Shown here: piece by piece, positions 35,698 through 46,310 of the stretch
How the letters are laid out: the number at the start of each line of letters is the position of its first letter
Numbering within the stretch: position 1 is the first letter of the stretch
NCBI GenBank assembly: GCA_017535665.1
Contig: JAFXTS010000025.1
Span: 62,001 to 126,000, forward strand
Source of the DNA: Bacteroidales bacterium
GTDB taxonomy: Bacteria; Bacteroidota; Bacteroidia; Bacteroidales; WCHB1-69
DNA: 64,000 bases
Reading direction: 5' to 3'
Translations under genes and position numbers: made by a program
Notes under the pieces: generated by a model
Seen by the model: only the letters and a program-made list of their open reading frames with translations
Database searches by the model: none
Told to the model about the DNA's origin: nothing

Positions 35698-37278
35698 CTA
35701 TTTTTTAGGAATCTTCAGTTTCTGACCGACATGAAGCGAGTTGACATTCGTCAGACTGTTGCACTCCGCTATCTGTTTCACCGTCACGCCATAATGGCTG
35801 GCTATCTTGTAGAGCGTATCGCCAGCCTTGACGGTATAAATGATGGTAGATGAGGAAGATGCGTTGGAATTGTTGGAGGATGATGACGAGGTGTTAGCGG
35901 TAGAACCTGACGGGGTGGTGCCGCTAGAGGTCTGTACAGCCGTACTGTCGGAGGCGGCCTGCGTATTGTCGGTCTTGGGCGGTGCCACGTAGGTGTACCC
36001 CACCACCAGCTTCTGTCCCACCTTCACATAATTGCTGCTCAGCTTGTTCATCTTCTTCAACTCGGCCACCGAAAGTCCGTACTTGTTGGCAATTTTGGTA
36101 AGACTCTCGCCGCTTCGCACGGTATGGTATTTCTTTTTAGTAGTGGAATTGTCGTTGGGTTTCCCCGTATAGGTGTTCACATAAACTTGAAGTGGACCGA
36201 AATAGGTGTCGTACTCGTATTTGTAGATAGAGTCCTGCAGATCTTCAAATCGCTCGAGGTCGCGACGGCGGAGGCGCAACGGAAACGATTCGGTGAAGGC
36301 CGGGATGACATTGCGTTTGTACTGTGGGTTCAGCGTTTTGATTTCTTCAACATCGATATTGAGCACATGGGCAATCTGCTCAAAGTGCACCTCTTTTTTC
36401 ACCATAATCGTATCCACGTCGAGGGGGATGCGGATGTCGGCAGGCGTGATGCCATGCATCTTGTAATACTTCATCATGTAGTAGGCGCCGATGTAGGCGG
36501 GGAAATAGTTCTGGGTTTCGCGGGGCAGATAGGCACGCACCTCCCAGAAGTTGGTCTTGCCGCCGGAGCGCGTGATGGCCTTGCGCACATTGTTGGCACC
36601 GCAGTTGTATGCCGAGATGGCCAATCCCCAGTCGTTGAAGATGTTATACAGGTCACGCAGGTGGCGGGCAGCGGCATCGGTAGCCTTCATCGGGTCGCGG
36701 CGATCATCAATAAAAGTGTTGACCTCCAATCCGTACATCTTGCCGGTCTGGTACATAAACTGCCAGATGCCGGTAGCACCGGCGGGCGACACCGCCGTAG
36801 GGTTAAGACTCGACTCGATGATGGTGAGGTACATCAATTCCTCTGGTACATCGTACTTGTCGAAGATGGCCGCCATACGCGGATAATAGTACTGGGCGAG
36901 GCCCAGAATGACGGAAGAAGAACGCTTACGGGTGTTGGCATAGAGGTTGATATAGCTGCGCACCGAAGAGTTGTAGCCGAGCTGTACCACCGAGTGGAGA
37001 CGGTTGAGACGCAGGTGGTAGATGGAGTCGCAGTTGGCGTCGGAGACCGTGTTGGTGTCGCTGTAGGAGTTGATGACGCTGCGGGCATTGGCATTGGCGT
37101 GGGCCACATACCAGGTGTCGAGCATCTTGTCCATCTTCGCATTCAGCTGACTTTGCGAACGCTGAATCTCAGCCTCCTCAGCCTTCTGGGCTGCGAGTTT
37201 TGCGCTGTCGCTCTGCGCCCATCCCATCGAGGCGGTCAGCACCAAAATCAAAAAGGTGTATATGGTTTTCTTCATCAT
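35698..37278 (-). CDS. membrane-bound lytic murein transglycosylase D-like with two LysM domains
   Basis: Periplasmic peptidoglycan lyase of 526 residues. Signal peptide (MMKKTIYTFLILVLTASMGWAQ), then the family 23 transglycosylase domain with catalytic Glu in YLTIIESSLNPTAVSPAGATG and the IWQFM, AISAYNCG motifs. Two LysM domains (YHTVRSGESLTKIANKYGLS and YTVKAGDTLYKIASHYGVT) near residues 375 and 480 bind glycan; they flank a Ser/Thr/Asn-rich linker. The start overlaps the stop of the upstream YwqK-like gene by one base, so the three genes form an operon. Confidence 0.92.
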   Translation of the reverse strand: MMKKTIYTFLILVLTASMGWAQSDSAKLAAQKAEEAEIQRSQSQLNAKMDKMLDTWYVAHANANARSVINSYSDTNTVSDANCDSIYHLRLNRLHSVVQLGYNSSVRSYINLYANTRKRSSSVILGLAQYYYPRMAAIFDKYDVPEELMYLTIIESSLNPTAVSPAGATGIWQFMYQTGKMYGLEVNTFIDDRRDPMKATDAAARHLRDLYNIFNDWGLAISAYNCGANNVRKAITRSGGKTNFWEVRAYLPRETQNYFPAYIGAYYMMKYYKMHGITPADIRIPLDVDTIMVKKEVHFEQIAHVLNIDVEEIKTLNPQYKRNVIPAFTESFPLRLRRRDLERFEDLQDSIYKYEYDTYFGPLQVYVNTYTGKPNDNSTTKKKYHTVRSGESLTKIANKYGLSVAELKKMNKLSSNYVKVGQKLVVGYTYVAPPKTDNTQAASDSTAVQTSSGTTPSGSTANTSSSSSNNSNASSSSTIIYTVKAGDTLYKIASHYGVTVKQIAECNSLTNVNSLHVGQKLKIPKK

Positions 37279-38780
37279 CAGTATTCAATTTTATAATTGT
37301 TCCACCTCAACTCCTTCCCGTCCTTATATTGGGTGGTGAGCACCAGTTCACCAGTGTCCTCATACTCGTACCAAATCCCATCACGTTCGCCGTTCACACA
37401 GTGTCCCGTTCTTTTTATAACGTGATTTTCATAATAAATAGTATATTTCCCATTCATCAAATCCTGATCATATTCAATTTCAGAACAGATGATGCCTTCT
37501 TCGTACCAACTTTTCCAAAGGCCGGTACGCATCCCGTCGTAGTAGTCGCCCTCCTCGATGGCCTTGTTACGGCGGTACATCCAGTGGCCTTCCTCGCTGC
37601 CTTCCACGAAGTTGCCCTTGGTGACTTCCGTACCCTCCTCATCGTACTCCACAAACTCCCCGTCGAGCGTGCCTGCATCGTACTGTGCCTCGCGCATCAG
37701 CTGACCGTTGGCATAATACCAGTGCCATTCGCCGTCCTGCTGGCCTTTGTTGTTGTATGCACCCTCCACCTCCACGGTCTTGTCGGGCAGATAGAACTTC
37801 CATTTGCCCGTGCGGTTGGAGTTCTTGTAAGTACCCTCCGATTTCAGTTCGCCGGTCGGGTAGAACTCTTTCCACTTGCCCTGCCGCCGTCCTTCCATGT
37901 CGGTAATTCCCTCGGCCAGCATCAGGCCATTGGAGAAAACGTAGCCTTTGATGACGTTACCTTCCGTGTCGAACTCGCGGCGCAGGCCCTCTGCCTTGCC
38001 ATTGTAGTAAGTGGCCATGATGGAAGGCTGTCCGTTGGAGTGGTACGCCACCTTCAGGTCCAACTGCTTGGTTTCCTGCGCGTCGGCCACGAGGTAGTCG
38101 TTCTCATATTTCTGCACGGTGAGGAAGTTGCCCTCCTCGTCGTACTCCTTGAAGTAGCCGTGCCGTTTGTCGTTCACATACTCGCCTTCAAGCCGCAAAT
38201 TGCCGTTGGGCCAGAAGTATTTCCACTTGCCCTGTTTGAAGCCGAACTTGTCGGTGCGGTTCACGCTCTCGCGTTTGGTGAGGATGCCGCGGTGATAGTA
38301 CATCAGTTTGATGATGTTACCGGCGGTGTCGTACTCCATGGCCATGCCGTGGGGCTTGCCTCCGAGGTAGGGAGTTTCGATTTTGAGGTGATGGTCGGCG
38401 GTGTAGGTGCGCACTGGACTCAGCAGCGTGTCGGCGTCCCAATCTTCCACCACATATTCATCGGTGGAATACTGGATGCGGGGGCCCTGTTTCACGCCGT
38501 CGCGGTAACTGATCTGGAGGGCGGGACTTCCCTTTTCGGTGTAGAAAGTCCACACGCTGTCGAGCAGTCCGTTGTGCCGGTTGCCTTCCGACACCAGGAT
38601 ACCCTTCTCGTTGTAGGATTTCCACCAGCCGTCGGGCTGGCCGTTGACCATCGTTCCCTCGCTGGATTTCACGCCGTTAGGGTAATAGAAGACGTTGTAG
38701 CCGTTCGGATTCACGGTCGGCTGGGCGCAAAGCACCACCGACAGCAACATCAGCAAACCGAACCAGAGACAAGACTTCAT
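37278..38780 (-). CDS. YwqK/MORN-variant repeat protein, secreted
   Basis: A 500-residue exported protein (signal peptide MKSCLWFGLLMLLSVVLCAQ). The mature part is a chain of about 14 short YwqK/MORN-2-like repeats, for example VFYYPNGVKSSEGTMVNGQPDG, WKYFWPNGNLRLEGEYVNDKRHG and WHWYYANGQLMREAQYDAG. Database names call such proteins toxin-antitoxin YwqK antitoxins, but here there is no toxin partner; it leads an operon with MltD and an Ig-like lipoprotein, so an envelope role is more likely. I chose the ATG at 38780; the longer frame begins in the divergent promoter. Confidence 0.82.
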   Translation of the reverse strand: MKSCLWFGLLMLLSVVLCAQPTVNPNGYNVFYYPNGVKSSEGTMVNGQPDGWWKSYNEKGILVSEGNRHNGLLDSVWTFYTEKGSPALQISYRDGVKQGPRIQYSTDEYVVEDWDADTLLSPVRTYTADHHLKIETPYLGGKPHGMAMEYDTAGNIIKLMYYHRGILTKRESVNRTDKFGFKQGKWKYFWPNGNLRLEGEYVNDKRHGYFKEYDEEGNFLTVQKYENDYLVADAQETKQLDLKVAYHSNGQPSIMATYYNGKAEGLRREFDTEGNVIKGYVFSNGLMLAEGITDMEGRRQGKWKEFYPTGELKSEGTYKNSNRTGKWKFYLPDKTVEVEGAYNNKGQQDGEWHWYYANGQLMREAQYDAGTLDGEFVEYDEEGTEVTKGNFVEGSEEGHWMYRRNKAIEEGDYYDGMRTGLWKSWYEEGIICSEIEYDQDLMNGKYTIYYENHVIKRTGHCVNGERDGIWYEYEDTGELVLTTQYKDGKELRWNNYKIEY

Positions 38781-38802
38781 ATTAGTTTTTCTTACAAAGT
38801 TG

Positions 38803-38810
38803 CAAAGATA
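38803..38810 (-). promoter_or_regulatory. -7 promoter of the YwqK-mltD-lipoprotein operon
   Basis: Minus-strand TATCTTTG followed by CA, 23 bases before the start codon; about 90 bases from the divergent cstA promoter. Confidence 0.6.
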
Positions 38811-38900
38811 CGATTTTTTCTTGAATAATAGATGGGAGACCTTGATTTTTACTAACATTATAAATTTCATAAGGGATGCGAAGATTTTACAACATTTTTG

Positions 38901-38908
38901 TACTTTTG
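38901..38908 (+). promoter_or_regulatory. -7 promoter of cstA
   Basis: TACTTTTG followed by CAC, 24 bases before the start codon. Confidence 0.6.
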
Positions 38909-38931
38909 CACTTTCAAAAAAAAGCAAGACG

Positions 38932-40401
38932 ATGATCACTTTTTTCATAGCTTTAGCGTTACTGATTGCAGGATATTTCATTTATGGGAAGCTCGTGGAG
39001 AAGGTTTTCGGCATCGACAAAAACCGTCCCACGCCGGCCACCACCATGGCCGACGGGGTTGACTACGTGCCGATGAAGCCGTGGCGAATCTTCCTCATCC
39101 AGTTCCTGAACATTGCCGGCGTGGGACCGATCATCGGGGCCATCATGGGGGCGCAGTTCGGCACGGCCTCGTTCCTTTGGATTGTGCTCGGCAGCATCTT
39201 CGCCGGTGCGGTGCACGACTACCTGGCGGGCATGATTTCGCTGCGCAACAAAGGCTGCAGTCTGCCCGAGATCCACGGCACCTACCTCGGCAACGGCGCG
39301 AAGCAGGTGATGCGGGGCTTCACCATCATCCTGATGATTCTGGTCGGCGTGGTGTTCGTCAGCACCCCCGCCACCCTCATCAACGCACACTTCACGCAGG
39401 GCTGGAATCCTTATATCTGGATTGGCATTATTTTAGCTTACTATCTGATTGCCACACTGTTACCCATCGACAAGTTAATCGGCAAGATCTACCCGATTTT
39501 CGGCATCCTGCTGCTGGGCATGGCGGTGGCCATCCTCGTGGCCTTCTTTATGTACAAACCTGAAATTCCTGAGATTTGGAGCGGCATGGAGAACCGTCAT
39601 CCTGATGCGGCCAACAACCCCATCTTCCCGATGATGTTCATCAGCATTGCGTGCGGTGCCATTTCGGGCTTCCACGCCACGCAGTCGCCGCTGATGGCGC
39701 GTTGCATGGTGAACGAGAAGCAGGGACGGCCGATTTTCTACGGTGCGATGATCACGGAAGGCATTGTCGCCCTGATATGGGCGGCGGCGGCGGCCTACTT
39801 CTTCGGTCCCGACAGCGTGGTGGACGTTGCCGGCAAGAGCGGTGCCGCCATCGTGGGAGTGATTGCCAACACGTGGTTTGCGCCGGCCATCGCCACCATC
39901 TGCATCTTGGGTGTCATCAGCGCGGCAGTGACCTCGGGCGACACGGCCTTGCGGTCTGCCCGCCTCATCATCGCCGACTTCCTGCACTACGACCAGAAGC
40001 CCATCAAGAACCGGTTGTTGGTGGCCATCCCGATGTTCGCCATCACCGCCGCCATCTTGGTGTACAGCATTTCCGATGCCAACGGTTTCCAGATGATTTG
40101 GCGTTATTTCGCTTGGGCCAACCAGGTGTTAGCCACCGTAACCTTGTGGGCCATATCGGTTTATCTGATTCGGAGCAAAGGCAAGTTATGGTATCTCATC
40201 ACCCTCATTCCCGCCCTGTTCATGACCATGGTGACCGGCTGTTTCCTCTTTGTGGCCAAGGCGGCTGACGGCGGATTCGGGTCGGTAATTCCGCGCCCGG
40301 CGGGTTACGGCATCGGGGCGGCTATCGCAGTGGCGGCATTGGTGCTGTTCATCATTATTGAAAGAAAGCATTCCCGCAAAAACGAACTCCTTTCCAAATA
40401 A
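38932..40401 (+). CDS. cstA: carbon starvation protein CstA (peptide/pyruvate transporter family)
   Basis: Polytopic inner-membrane protein of 489 residues. FGIDKNRPTPATTMADGVDYVPMK near the N-terminus and the VGPIIGAIMGAQFGTASFLWIVLGSIFAGAVHDYLAGM block are CstA hallmarks; FHATQSPLMARCM and SGDTALRSARLI also match. It lacks the longer C-terminal part of E. coli CstA, as is common in anaerobes. The family imports peptides or pyruvate under carbon limitation. Start chosen at 38932 (MITFFIALALLIAG), just after the promoter; the longer frame reads through it. Confidence 0.92.
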   Translation: MITFFIALALLIAGYFIYGKLVEKVFGIDKNRPTPATTMADGVDYVPMKPWRIFLIQFLNIAGVGPIIGAIMGAQFGTASFLWIVLGSIFAGAVHDYLAGMISLRNKGCSLPEIHGTYLGNGAKQVMRGFTIILMILVGVVFVSTPATLINAHFTQGWNPYIWIGIILAYYLIATLLPIDKLIGKIYPIFGILLLGMAVAILVAFFMYKPEIPEIWSGMENRHPDAANNPIFPMMFISIACGAISGFHATQSPLMARCMVNEKQGRPIFYGAMITEGIVALIWAAAAAYFFGPDSVVDVAGKSGAAIVGVIANTWFAPAIATICILGVISAAVTSGDTALRSARLIIADFLHYDQKPIKNRLLVAIPMFAITAAILVYSISDANGFQMIWRYFAWANQVLATVTLWAISVYLIRSKGKLWYLITLIPALFMTMVTGCFLFVAKAADGGFGSVIPRPAGYGIGAAIAVAALVLFIIIERKHSRKNELLSK

Positions 40402-40410
40402 GCTATCCTC

Positions 40411-41319
40411 ATGCTGAAAAAAAGCTTCATTCTAGTATTACTTATAGGATTGATAACTGGTTTTACCCCTCAGTTGCAAGCCCAAGAGGATGATAATGAA
40501 ATGAATATTGCCGGCCCTGGGGCTGACTTCATCATCGCGGGCGGCATCTATTTTGGCGGCAAAGGACCGGCTGGGTATTACAGTGGAAAACCCGAAAATG
40601 AGAACAACCTCAACTACATCTACGGCAACAAATACTTATGGAAGGATCAGATCACCCGACTCATTGCTGACAACAACAACTTCATCTCTCCCAACGACAC
40701 ACTAGTCATAGGCAAAGACGACTACCCTGAAGACATGCGCTACAAGCCGGCCATGTCGGTGACACTCGGAATTTCATACCGCTTCGACAAACACTGGCGC
40801 CTGACGCTCTACTACAGTTTTGCACGGCTCACTACCGTTGGGGGTTTCAACGTACAATACACCAACTATGTGCCCGGCAACGAACGTCCCGAATTCCTAA
40901 CCTACAACCTCGTGGGCAAGGAAAACCGTTCTTTTTTCGACCTCACGGGCTCCTACACCTTCCATGTTAACAAAGTGGTAAAGCCATTCATTGAGCTAGG
41001 GGCGCAGTTTAACTTCGTGAGAGTGAAGAGTTTCGACGCCGTTATCGAAAACAAGACATACAATCTGTTAGATGTTTATGGCGGACAAACCTATATACCG
41101 GGGGCAGACATGCAGGAGCTGGACACCAAGTATGGCGGACCAGGTTTTGGTTTTATGGGGGCTGCCGGCATCAAGTTCGCCTTCAACAAGGGCGTGTCGG
41201 TGGACCCGTGTTTCTATGTATCTTTCGGCAAGGTGGGGCTGAACGGCTACAAAGACTTCCATTTCAACTACGGTGCGTACGTGCGCCTCGTCATGAGCGA
41301 TGCGCTTTTCCAACGTTAA
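40411..41319 (+). CDS. outer-membrane beta-barrel protein of unknown function
   Basis: A 302-residue protein with a signal peptide (MLKKSFILVLLIGLITGFTPQLQAQ). The mature chain alternates strands with Tyr/Phe (MSVTLGISYRFDKHWRLTLYYSF, SFFDLTGSYTFHVNKVVKPFIELGAQFNF, GFMGAAGIKFAFNKGVSVDPCFYVSFG), ending in FNYGAYVRLVMSDALFQR, consistent with an OmpA-like small barrel. No known ligand. It begins nine bases after cstA and is probably co-transcribed, though this need not mean a shared role. Confidence 0.7.
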   Translation: MLKKSFILVLLIGLITGFTPQLQAQEDDNEMNIAGPGADFIIAGGIYFGGKGPAGYYSGKPENENNLNYIYGNKYLWKDQITRLIADNNNFISPNDTLVIGKDDYPEDMRYKPAMSVTLGISYRFDKHWRLTLYYSFARLTTVGGFNVQYTNYVPGNERPEFLTYNLVGKENRSFFDLTGSYTFHVNKVVKPFIELGAQFNFVRVKSFDAVIENKTYNLLDVYGGQTYIPGADMQELDTKYGGPGFGFMGAAGIKFAFNKGVSVDPCFYVSFGKVGLNGYKDFHFNYGAYVRLVMSDALFQR

Positions 41320-41371
41320 GTCAGAATTTTATGAAATTCTAACATTTTCTTGGTATTTCAGAAAAAAATTG

Positions 41372-41379
41372 TATTTTTG
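41372..41379 (+). promoter_or_regulatory. -33/-7 promoter of rho
   Basis: TATTTTTG with TTGG 22 bases upstream, 86 bases before the start codon. The leader has no evident hairpin. Confidence 0.65.
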
Positions 41380-41464
41380 CCGCTGATTTCTAAAGACACA
41401 GAAATCCTTTTTCAACGACATTTCATTACGTTCAAGAAAAAACTAAATCACCATTACTTTTTTT

Positions 41465-43327
41465 ATGATTAACTCTGAAGAGAAAAAACCTAAAAGACGT
41501 CGTATTGTTGCGGACAAGACTCCTGTTGCGACATCCAACGCCAAAAAAGTCAACACTTTAGTGTCTGTTGCAGAAGAGGTATCACGGATGGACAAGTCCG
41601 CCGAAGAGGAGCCGATGCCCACCATGAGTGTGGCACCCACACCGGAAGACGACTTCCTCCCCATGCCCGCCGGCGACACCTTCCAGTTCACCATGACCAA
41701 CGCTCCTTCTGCTCCCGCAGAGCCCGAATCTGCTCCGAAAAAGAGAAGGACGACCACCAAAAAGACCGAAAAACAACCTGAAATATCACAACCTACCGCC
41801 GACGACATCGACAAACTACAGTTGATGGAAACTCCACCGGCAGATCAGACGGAACAACCCGAGAAACTGGAGGAGGAACCTGTGAAGAAACCCCGCCGCG
41901 GCAGGAAGCCGAAGAGCGAGTCCGCACAGCCAGCTGAGAATACTACAGCAGCCACACCGAGCGATACGAGTGACACAGTTGCCGAAAAGGAAGTTACGGC
42001 AAAAGTTGAAGAAAGTGCTCAGACCGAAGAGGTTGCTGCTCCCCAAACAGGAGAGCACGAAACCCGCCAGCACAACGGCAATCCCACCGGAAATCCTTCC
42101 CAAAAGAACCATCCTAAAAAGGGGAAAAATCCGAACAAGCCCTACCGCAATGAGGATGCCAACCTCAAGGCAGCCCACGCCCAGTGGGAGATGGTGGCCA
42201 ACTCACAATACGAAGGGTGCATCACCGCAGAGGGCGTGCTCGAAGTGGTGAGCGACGCGTGCGGTTTCCTGCGTTCATCAGACTACAACTACCTAAACTC
42301 GCCCGACGACATCTTCGTTTCGGCTGCACAGATCAAGCAGTTCGGTCTCAAGAACGGCGATACCGTGCAGGGACAAATCCGTCCGCCGAGAGAGGGAGAA
42401 AAGTATTTCCCGATGGTGAAGGTGGAAAAAATCAACGGGCTGCCGCCGGAAGCCATCCGCGACCGCATCCCGTTCGACTACCTCACGCCGATGTTCCCGA
42501 ACGAAAAAATCAAACTTACCGGCCATCCGGGCGACAACATCTCTACCCGTGTCATCGACCTTTTCGCCCCCATCGGCAAAGGCCAGCGCGGACTAATTGT
42601 GGCACAGCCGAAAACCGGTAAGACTGTGTTGCTGAAGGAGGTGGCCAACGCCATCGCCTACAACCATCCCGAAATTTACCTCATTATCCTGCTCATCGAC
42701 GAGCGTCCCGAGGAGGTTACCGACATGCAGCGCAGCGTGAATGCGGAGGTCATCTCGTCCACCTTCGACGAGCCCGCCGACCGCCACGTGAAGATCGCCA
42801 ACATCGTGCTGGAGAAGGCCAAGAGAATGGTGGAATGCAACCGCGACGTCTGCATCCTGCTCGACTCCATCACGCGACTGGCACGCGCCTACAACACCGT
42901 GTCGCCCGCATCCGGCAAGGTGCTGTCGGGCGGTGTGGAGGCCAACGCCCTCCAGAAGCCCAAGCGTTTCTTCGGCGCGGCCCGTAACATCGAGAACGGC
43001 GGCTCGCTCACCATCATCGCCACCGCCCTCATCGACACCGGCTCCCGCATGGACGAGGTCATCTTCGAGGAGTTCAAGGGTACAGGCAACATGGAGCTCC
43101 AGCTCGACCGCCGCTTGTCGAACAAGCGTATCTATCCCGCTGTGGACATCGTTTCGTCGAGCACGCGCCGCGACGACCTGCTACAGGAGCCCGGCGCATT
43201 GCAGCGCGTATGGGTGCTTCGCAGCCACCTCGCCGACATGACACCGCTGGAGGCCATGGAATTCGTCAAAGACAAGATGCAGTTCACCAAAACCAACGAG
43301 GAATTCCTCGCCAACATGAACGAATAA
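41465..43327 (+). CDS. rho: transcription termination factor Rho
   Basis: RNA-dependent hexameric ATPase of 620 residues. Residues 1 to about 230 are a low-complexity charged extension (Lys/Arg-Glu-Pro-Thr rich) of the kind found in Bacteroidota Rho. The RNA-binding domain begins at [21 protein letters not shown]; the ATPase has Walker A PKTGKT (residues 382-387), [17 protein letters not shown] and the Q-loop region [23 protein letters not shown]. It heads a rightward group with folE, obg and prfB, separated by gaps of about 10-20 bases. It is intact. Confidence 0.95.
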   Translation: MINSEEKKPKRRRIVADKTPVATSNAKKVNTLVSVAEEVSRMDKSAEEEPMPTMSVAPTPEDDFLPMPAGDTFQFTMTNAPSAPAEPESAPKKRRTTTKKTEKQPEISQPTADDIDKLQLMETPPADQTEQPEKLEEEPVKKPRRGRKPKSESAQPAENTTAATPSDTSDTVAEKEVTAKVEESAQTEEVAAPQTGEHETRQHNGNPTGNPSQKNHPKKGKNPNKPYRNEDANLKAAHAQWEMVANSQYEGCITAEGVLEVVSDACGFLRSSDYNYLNSPDDIFVSAAQIKQFGLKNGDTVQGQIRPPREGEKYFPMVKVEKINGLPPEAIRDRIPFDYLTPMFPNEKIKLTGHPGDNISTRVIDLFAPIGKGQRGLIVAQPKTGKTVLLKEVANAIAYNHPEIYLIILLIDERPEEVTDMQRSVNAEVISSTFDEPADRHVKIANIVLEKAKRMVECNRDVCILLDSITRLARAYNTVSPASGKVLSGGVEANALQKPKRFFGAARNIENGGSLTIIATALIDTGSRMDEVIFEEFKGTGNMELQLDRRLSNKRIYPAVDIVSSSTRRDDLLQEPGALQRVWVLRSHLADMTPLEAMEFVKDKMQFTKTNEEFLANMNE

Positions 43328-43341
43328 TTTTTTTGAAGAGA

Positions 43342-43944
43342 ATGAAATCTTACGAAAAACAAGAAGTTTTCAAATCCGACGAGATACAAGAACTGTCGGG
43401 ACTTTATAAAGGATTACTGACCAACCTCCACGAGGATCCCTATCGTGAGGGATTGGTAAAGACCCCCGAGCGTGCGGCCAAGGCCATGAAGTTTCTCACC
43501 CACGGCTACGAGATGGACCCGAAAGCCATCTTGGAGAGCGCGCTCTTCAAAGAGGACTACAGCCAGATTGTGGTCGTGAAGGACATTGAGATTTACTCAC
43601 TGTGCGAGCACCACCTGCTGCCGTTCTTCGGGAAGGCCCATGTGGGCTACATCCCTAACGGTACCATCGTGGGACTCAGCAAGATACCGCGTGTAGTGGA
43701 GGCTTTTGCGCGCAGACTGCAACTGCAGGAGCGCCTCACCTCGCAGATCAAAAGCTGCCTCGAGGAGGTGTTGCACCCGAAGGGTGTGGCCGTCGTGATT
43801 GAGGCGCAGCACCTCTGCATGTCGATGCGCGGCATCCAGAAACAGAACTCCGTGACCACCACCTCCGAGTTCACGGGCGCGTTCCTCACGCAGTGGAACA
43901 CCCGTCAGGAATTCATGCACTTGATTGGTGCCGACTTGCACTAA
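43342..43944 (+). CDS. folE: GTP cyclohydrolase I
   Basis: Cytoplasmic enzyme of 200 residues, first step of tetrahydrofolate synthesis (GTP to dihydroneopterin triphosphate). Zinc ligands lie in [20 protein letters not shown] and in [11 protein letters not shown]; the [23 protein letters not shown] and [11 protein letters not shown] motifs are also present. Start chosen at 43342 ([14 protein letters not shown]); the longer frame covers rho. It starts 14 bases after rho. Confidence 0.95.
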   Translation: MKSYEKQEVFKSDEIQELSGLYKGLLTNLHEDPYREGLVKTPERAAKAMKFLTHGYEMDPKAILESALFKEDYSQIVVVKDIEIYSLCEHHLLPFFGKAHVGYIPNGTIVGLSKIPRVVEAFARRLQLQERLTSQIKSCLEEVLHPKGVAVVIEAQHLCMSMRGIQKQNSVTTTSEFTGAFLTQWNTRQEFMHLIGADLH

Positions 43945-43963
43945 CCTTTTATCTCCCAGCATT

Positions 43964-44968
43964 ATGGCCAGCGAAAACTTCATCGACTTAGTCAATATTT
44001 TCTGCCGCTCCGGCAATGGCGGTGCAGGCTCGGCACACCTCGCCCGCACGGCCCAAGACCCCAAGGCGGGTCCCGACGGAGGTGACGGCGGCAAGGGCGG
44101 CGACATCATCCTGCGCGGCAACCGCAACCTGTGGACGCTGCTCCACCTCCGCTACACCAAGCACATCTTCGCGGAAGACGGCGGCAACGGCTCCGCCAAC
44201 CTCTGCTTCGGCAAGAACGGCAAGAGCGCGGTCATCGAGGTGCCGCTCGGCACGATCGCCCGCGTACAGGAGACCGGCGAACAGCTCGGAGAGGTGCTGG
44301 AAGACGGACAGGAAATCATCATCATGAAGGGCGGCCGCGGCGGACAAGGCAACGTGCATTTCAAGAGCGCGACCCGCCAGACCCCGCGTTTCGCACAGCC
44401 CGGCGAAGAGGGCTACGAACAGTGGGTGACGCTCGAACTCAAGGTGCTGGCCGATGTGGGACTCGTAGGATTCCCCAACGCCGGCAAATCCACCCTCATC
44501 TCCATGCTCTCCAACGCCAAGCCCAAAATCGCCGACTACCCCTTCACCACCCTCAAGCCCAACCTCGGCATGGTGGCCTATCGCGACTACCAGTCGTTCG
44601 TCATCGCCGACATCCCCGGCATCATCGAGGGGGCTTCCGAAGGGAAAGGCATCGGACTGCGCTTCCTGCGCCATATCGAACGCAACTCCATCCTCCTTTT
44701 CCTCATCCCCATCATCACCGAAGACATCGTCAAAGAGTACCATATAATATATAATGAACTCAAAGCCTACAATCCGGAGTTGGTGGACAAAAAACAGCTC
44801 ATCGCCATCACCAAGTGCGACCTGATGCCGGAGGATGAGATCAAAAAGATACAGAAAAAACTGAAACTTCCCTCCCCCACCATCTTCATCTCCTCCGTCA
44901 CCAGAAAAAATCTCACCGAACTAAAAGACATGCTGTGGGATGCCCTCAAACAGGACGAAAACAACTAA
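43964..44968 (+). CDS. obg: GTPase Obg/CgtA
   Basis: Ribosome-associated GTPase of 334 residues. The glycine-rich Obg domain occupies residues 1 to about 158 ([50 protein letters not shown]). The G domain has [26 protein letters not shown] and ITKCDLM. The optional C-terminal OCT domain is missing, as in many Bacteroidota. Start chosen at 43964 ([17 protein letters not shown]). It lies between folE and prfB with gaps of 19 and 10 bases. Confidence 0.95.
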   Translation: MASENFIDLVNIFCRSGNGGAGSAHLARTAQDPKAGPDGGDGGKGGDIILRGNRNLWTLLHLRYTKHIFAEDGGNGSANLCFGKNGKSAVIEVPLGTIARVQETGEQLGEVLEDGQEIIIMKGGRGGQGNVHFKSATRQTPRFAQPGEEGYEQWVTLELKVLADVGLVGFPNAGKSTLISMLSNAKPKIADYPFTTLKPNLGMVAYRDYQSFVIADIPGIIEGASEGKGIGLRFLRHIERNSILLFLIPIITEDIVKEYHIIYNELKAYNPELVDKKQLIAITKCDLMPEDEIKKIQKKLKLPSPTIFISSVTRKNLTELKDMLWDALKQDENN

Positions 44969-44978
44969 ACCTTCTACC

Positions 44979-46064
44979 ATGATTATTAGCGAAGAAATTA
45001 AGGATTTATCGAAGAGAATCAACGAGTTAAGAAAATGTCTTGACATCGAAGGGAAGAAAAATTTTGTAGCTGAAAAGGAAGAAGTGACACACCAGCCTGA
45101 GTTTTGGGACGACCCCAAAGCGGCAGAAAAGCTGTTCAAGGAAATCAGTCTGGTGAAATCTTGGATTACCGATTTTAAGAATGCGGAGGAGAAGTACGAG
45201 GAGTGCGCGATGACCTTCGACTTTTTCAACGAAGGCGACGCCACCGAGGCAGAAGTGGAAGAGAGTCTCCGTACCGCCACACAAGCCATCGAGAAATTGG
45301 AGTTCCGCAACATGATGCGCAACGAAGAGGACGTGCTGAATGTCATCCTGACCATCAATTCGGGTGCGGGCGGCACCGAAAGCTGCGACTGGGCAGAGAT
45401 GCTGCTGCGCATGTATATGCGATGGGCAGAACGTAACAAATACAGTGTCAAGCTGTTGGATAGACAGGAAGGGGATGTCGCCGGCATCAAGTCGGCCACC
45501 ATCGAGCTGGACGGCCCCTACGGCTACGGCTATCTGAAAAGCGAGAGCGGCGTTCACCGGCTGGTGCGCATCTCACCGTTCGACTCGGCCGCAAGAAGGC
45601 ATACCTCTTTTGCGTCTGTATATGCCTATCCTATTGTCAATGAAGATATTAATATAGAAATCAACCCTGCCGACCTTACGTGGGACACCTATCGCAGCAG
45701 CGGTCCTGGCGGACAGAACGTGAACAAGGTGGAGACGGCAGTGCGTTTGCACCACGCACCATCGGGCATCATCGTGGAGTGCCAGGAGACGCGCTTTCAG
45801 GCTCAGAACCGCGAGAAGGCCTTGCAGATGCTCAAATCGCAGCTATATCAGATCGAGTTGGAGAAGAAGCGTGCGAAACTCAACGAAATCGAGAGCAGCA
45901 AGAAGCGCATCGAGTGGGGTTCGCAGATCCGCAGTTATGTGATGCAGCCTTACAAGATGGTGAAAGACCTGCGCACGCAGTACGAAACTTCGAACGTAAA
46001 TGCCGTTTTAGACGGCGACCTCGACGGCTTCATCAAGGCATTTTTGATGATGTCGGGACAGTAA
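44979..46064 (+). CDS. prfB: peptide chain release factor 2
   Basis: Class I release factor of 361 residues for UGA and UAA codons. The tripeptide anticodon SPF is at residues 199-201 ([19 protein letters not shown]) and GGQ at 244-246 ([16 protein letters not shown]). The N-terminal coil ([23 protein letters not shown]) is continuous: there is no internal UGA, so the autoregulatory +1 frameshift of many prfB genes is absent. Start chosen at 44979, ten bases after obg. A stop-codon reader that handles UGA is consistent with the standard code used in this window. Confidence 0.95.
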   Translation: MIISEEIKDLSKRINELRKCLDIEGKKNFVAEKEEVTHQPEFWDDPKAAEKLFKEISLVKSWITDFKNAEEKYEECAMTFDFFNEGDATEAEVEESLRTATQAIEKLEFRNMMRNEEDVLNVILTINSGAGGTESCDWAEMLLRMYMRWAERNKYSVKLLDRQEGDVAGIKSATIELDGPYGYGYLKSESGVHRLVRISPFDSAARRHTSFASVYAYPIVNEDINIEINPADLTWDTYRSSGPGGQNVNKVETAVRLHHAPSGIIVECQETRFQAQNREKALQMLKSQLYQIELEKKRAKLNEIESSKKRIEWGSQIRSYVMQPYKMVKDLRTQYETSNVNAVLDGDLDGFIKAFLMMSGQ

Positions 46065-46219
46065 AATTTCAACTTTTTGATTTTCTGTAAGATGCTGATT
46101 TTAGGGATTTTTTAAGAATTATTTTTCTCTTTAAAACCTCCCGAAACGCCCATTCTTCTATATACAGAAAAAGATAAAAAACAATAGCAAAAACAATTTT
46201 TTGTTCACTTTTTTTTGTT

Positions 46220-46227
46220 CACTTTTG
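46220..46227 (+). promoter_or_regulatory. possible -7 promoter upstream of dnaA
   Basis: CACTTTTG, one base off the TAnnTTTG element, lies at the end of two near-identical TTTTTGTTCACTTTT copies and about 84 bases before the dnaA start. Confidence 0.35.
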
Positions 46228-46310
46228 CACCAAGAAATTTGGCGCAAGGGCCACCCATCAACGCCTTAATTTTCAAGATTTTATTATTTTCGACTTTTGT
46301 AATCAATATT

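Noticed and set aside
46065..46310. Possible replication origin beside dnaA
   Set aside because: AT-rich and with a TTTTTGTTCACTTTT tandem pair, but no DnaA-box cluster (TTATNCACA) seen on either side.
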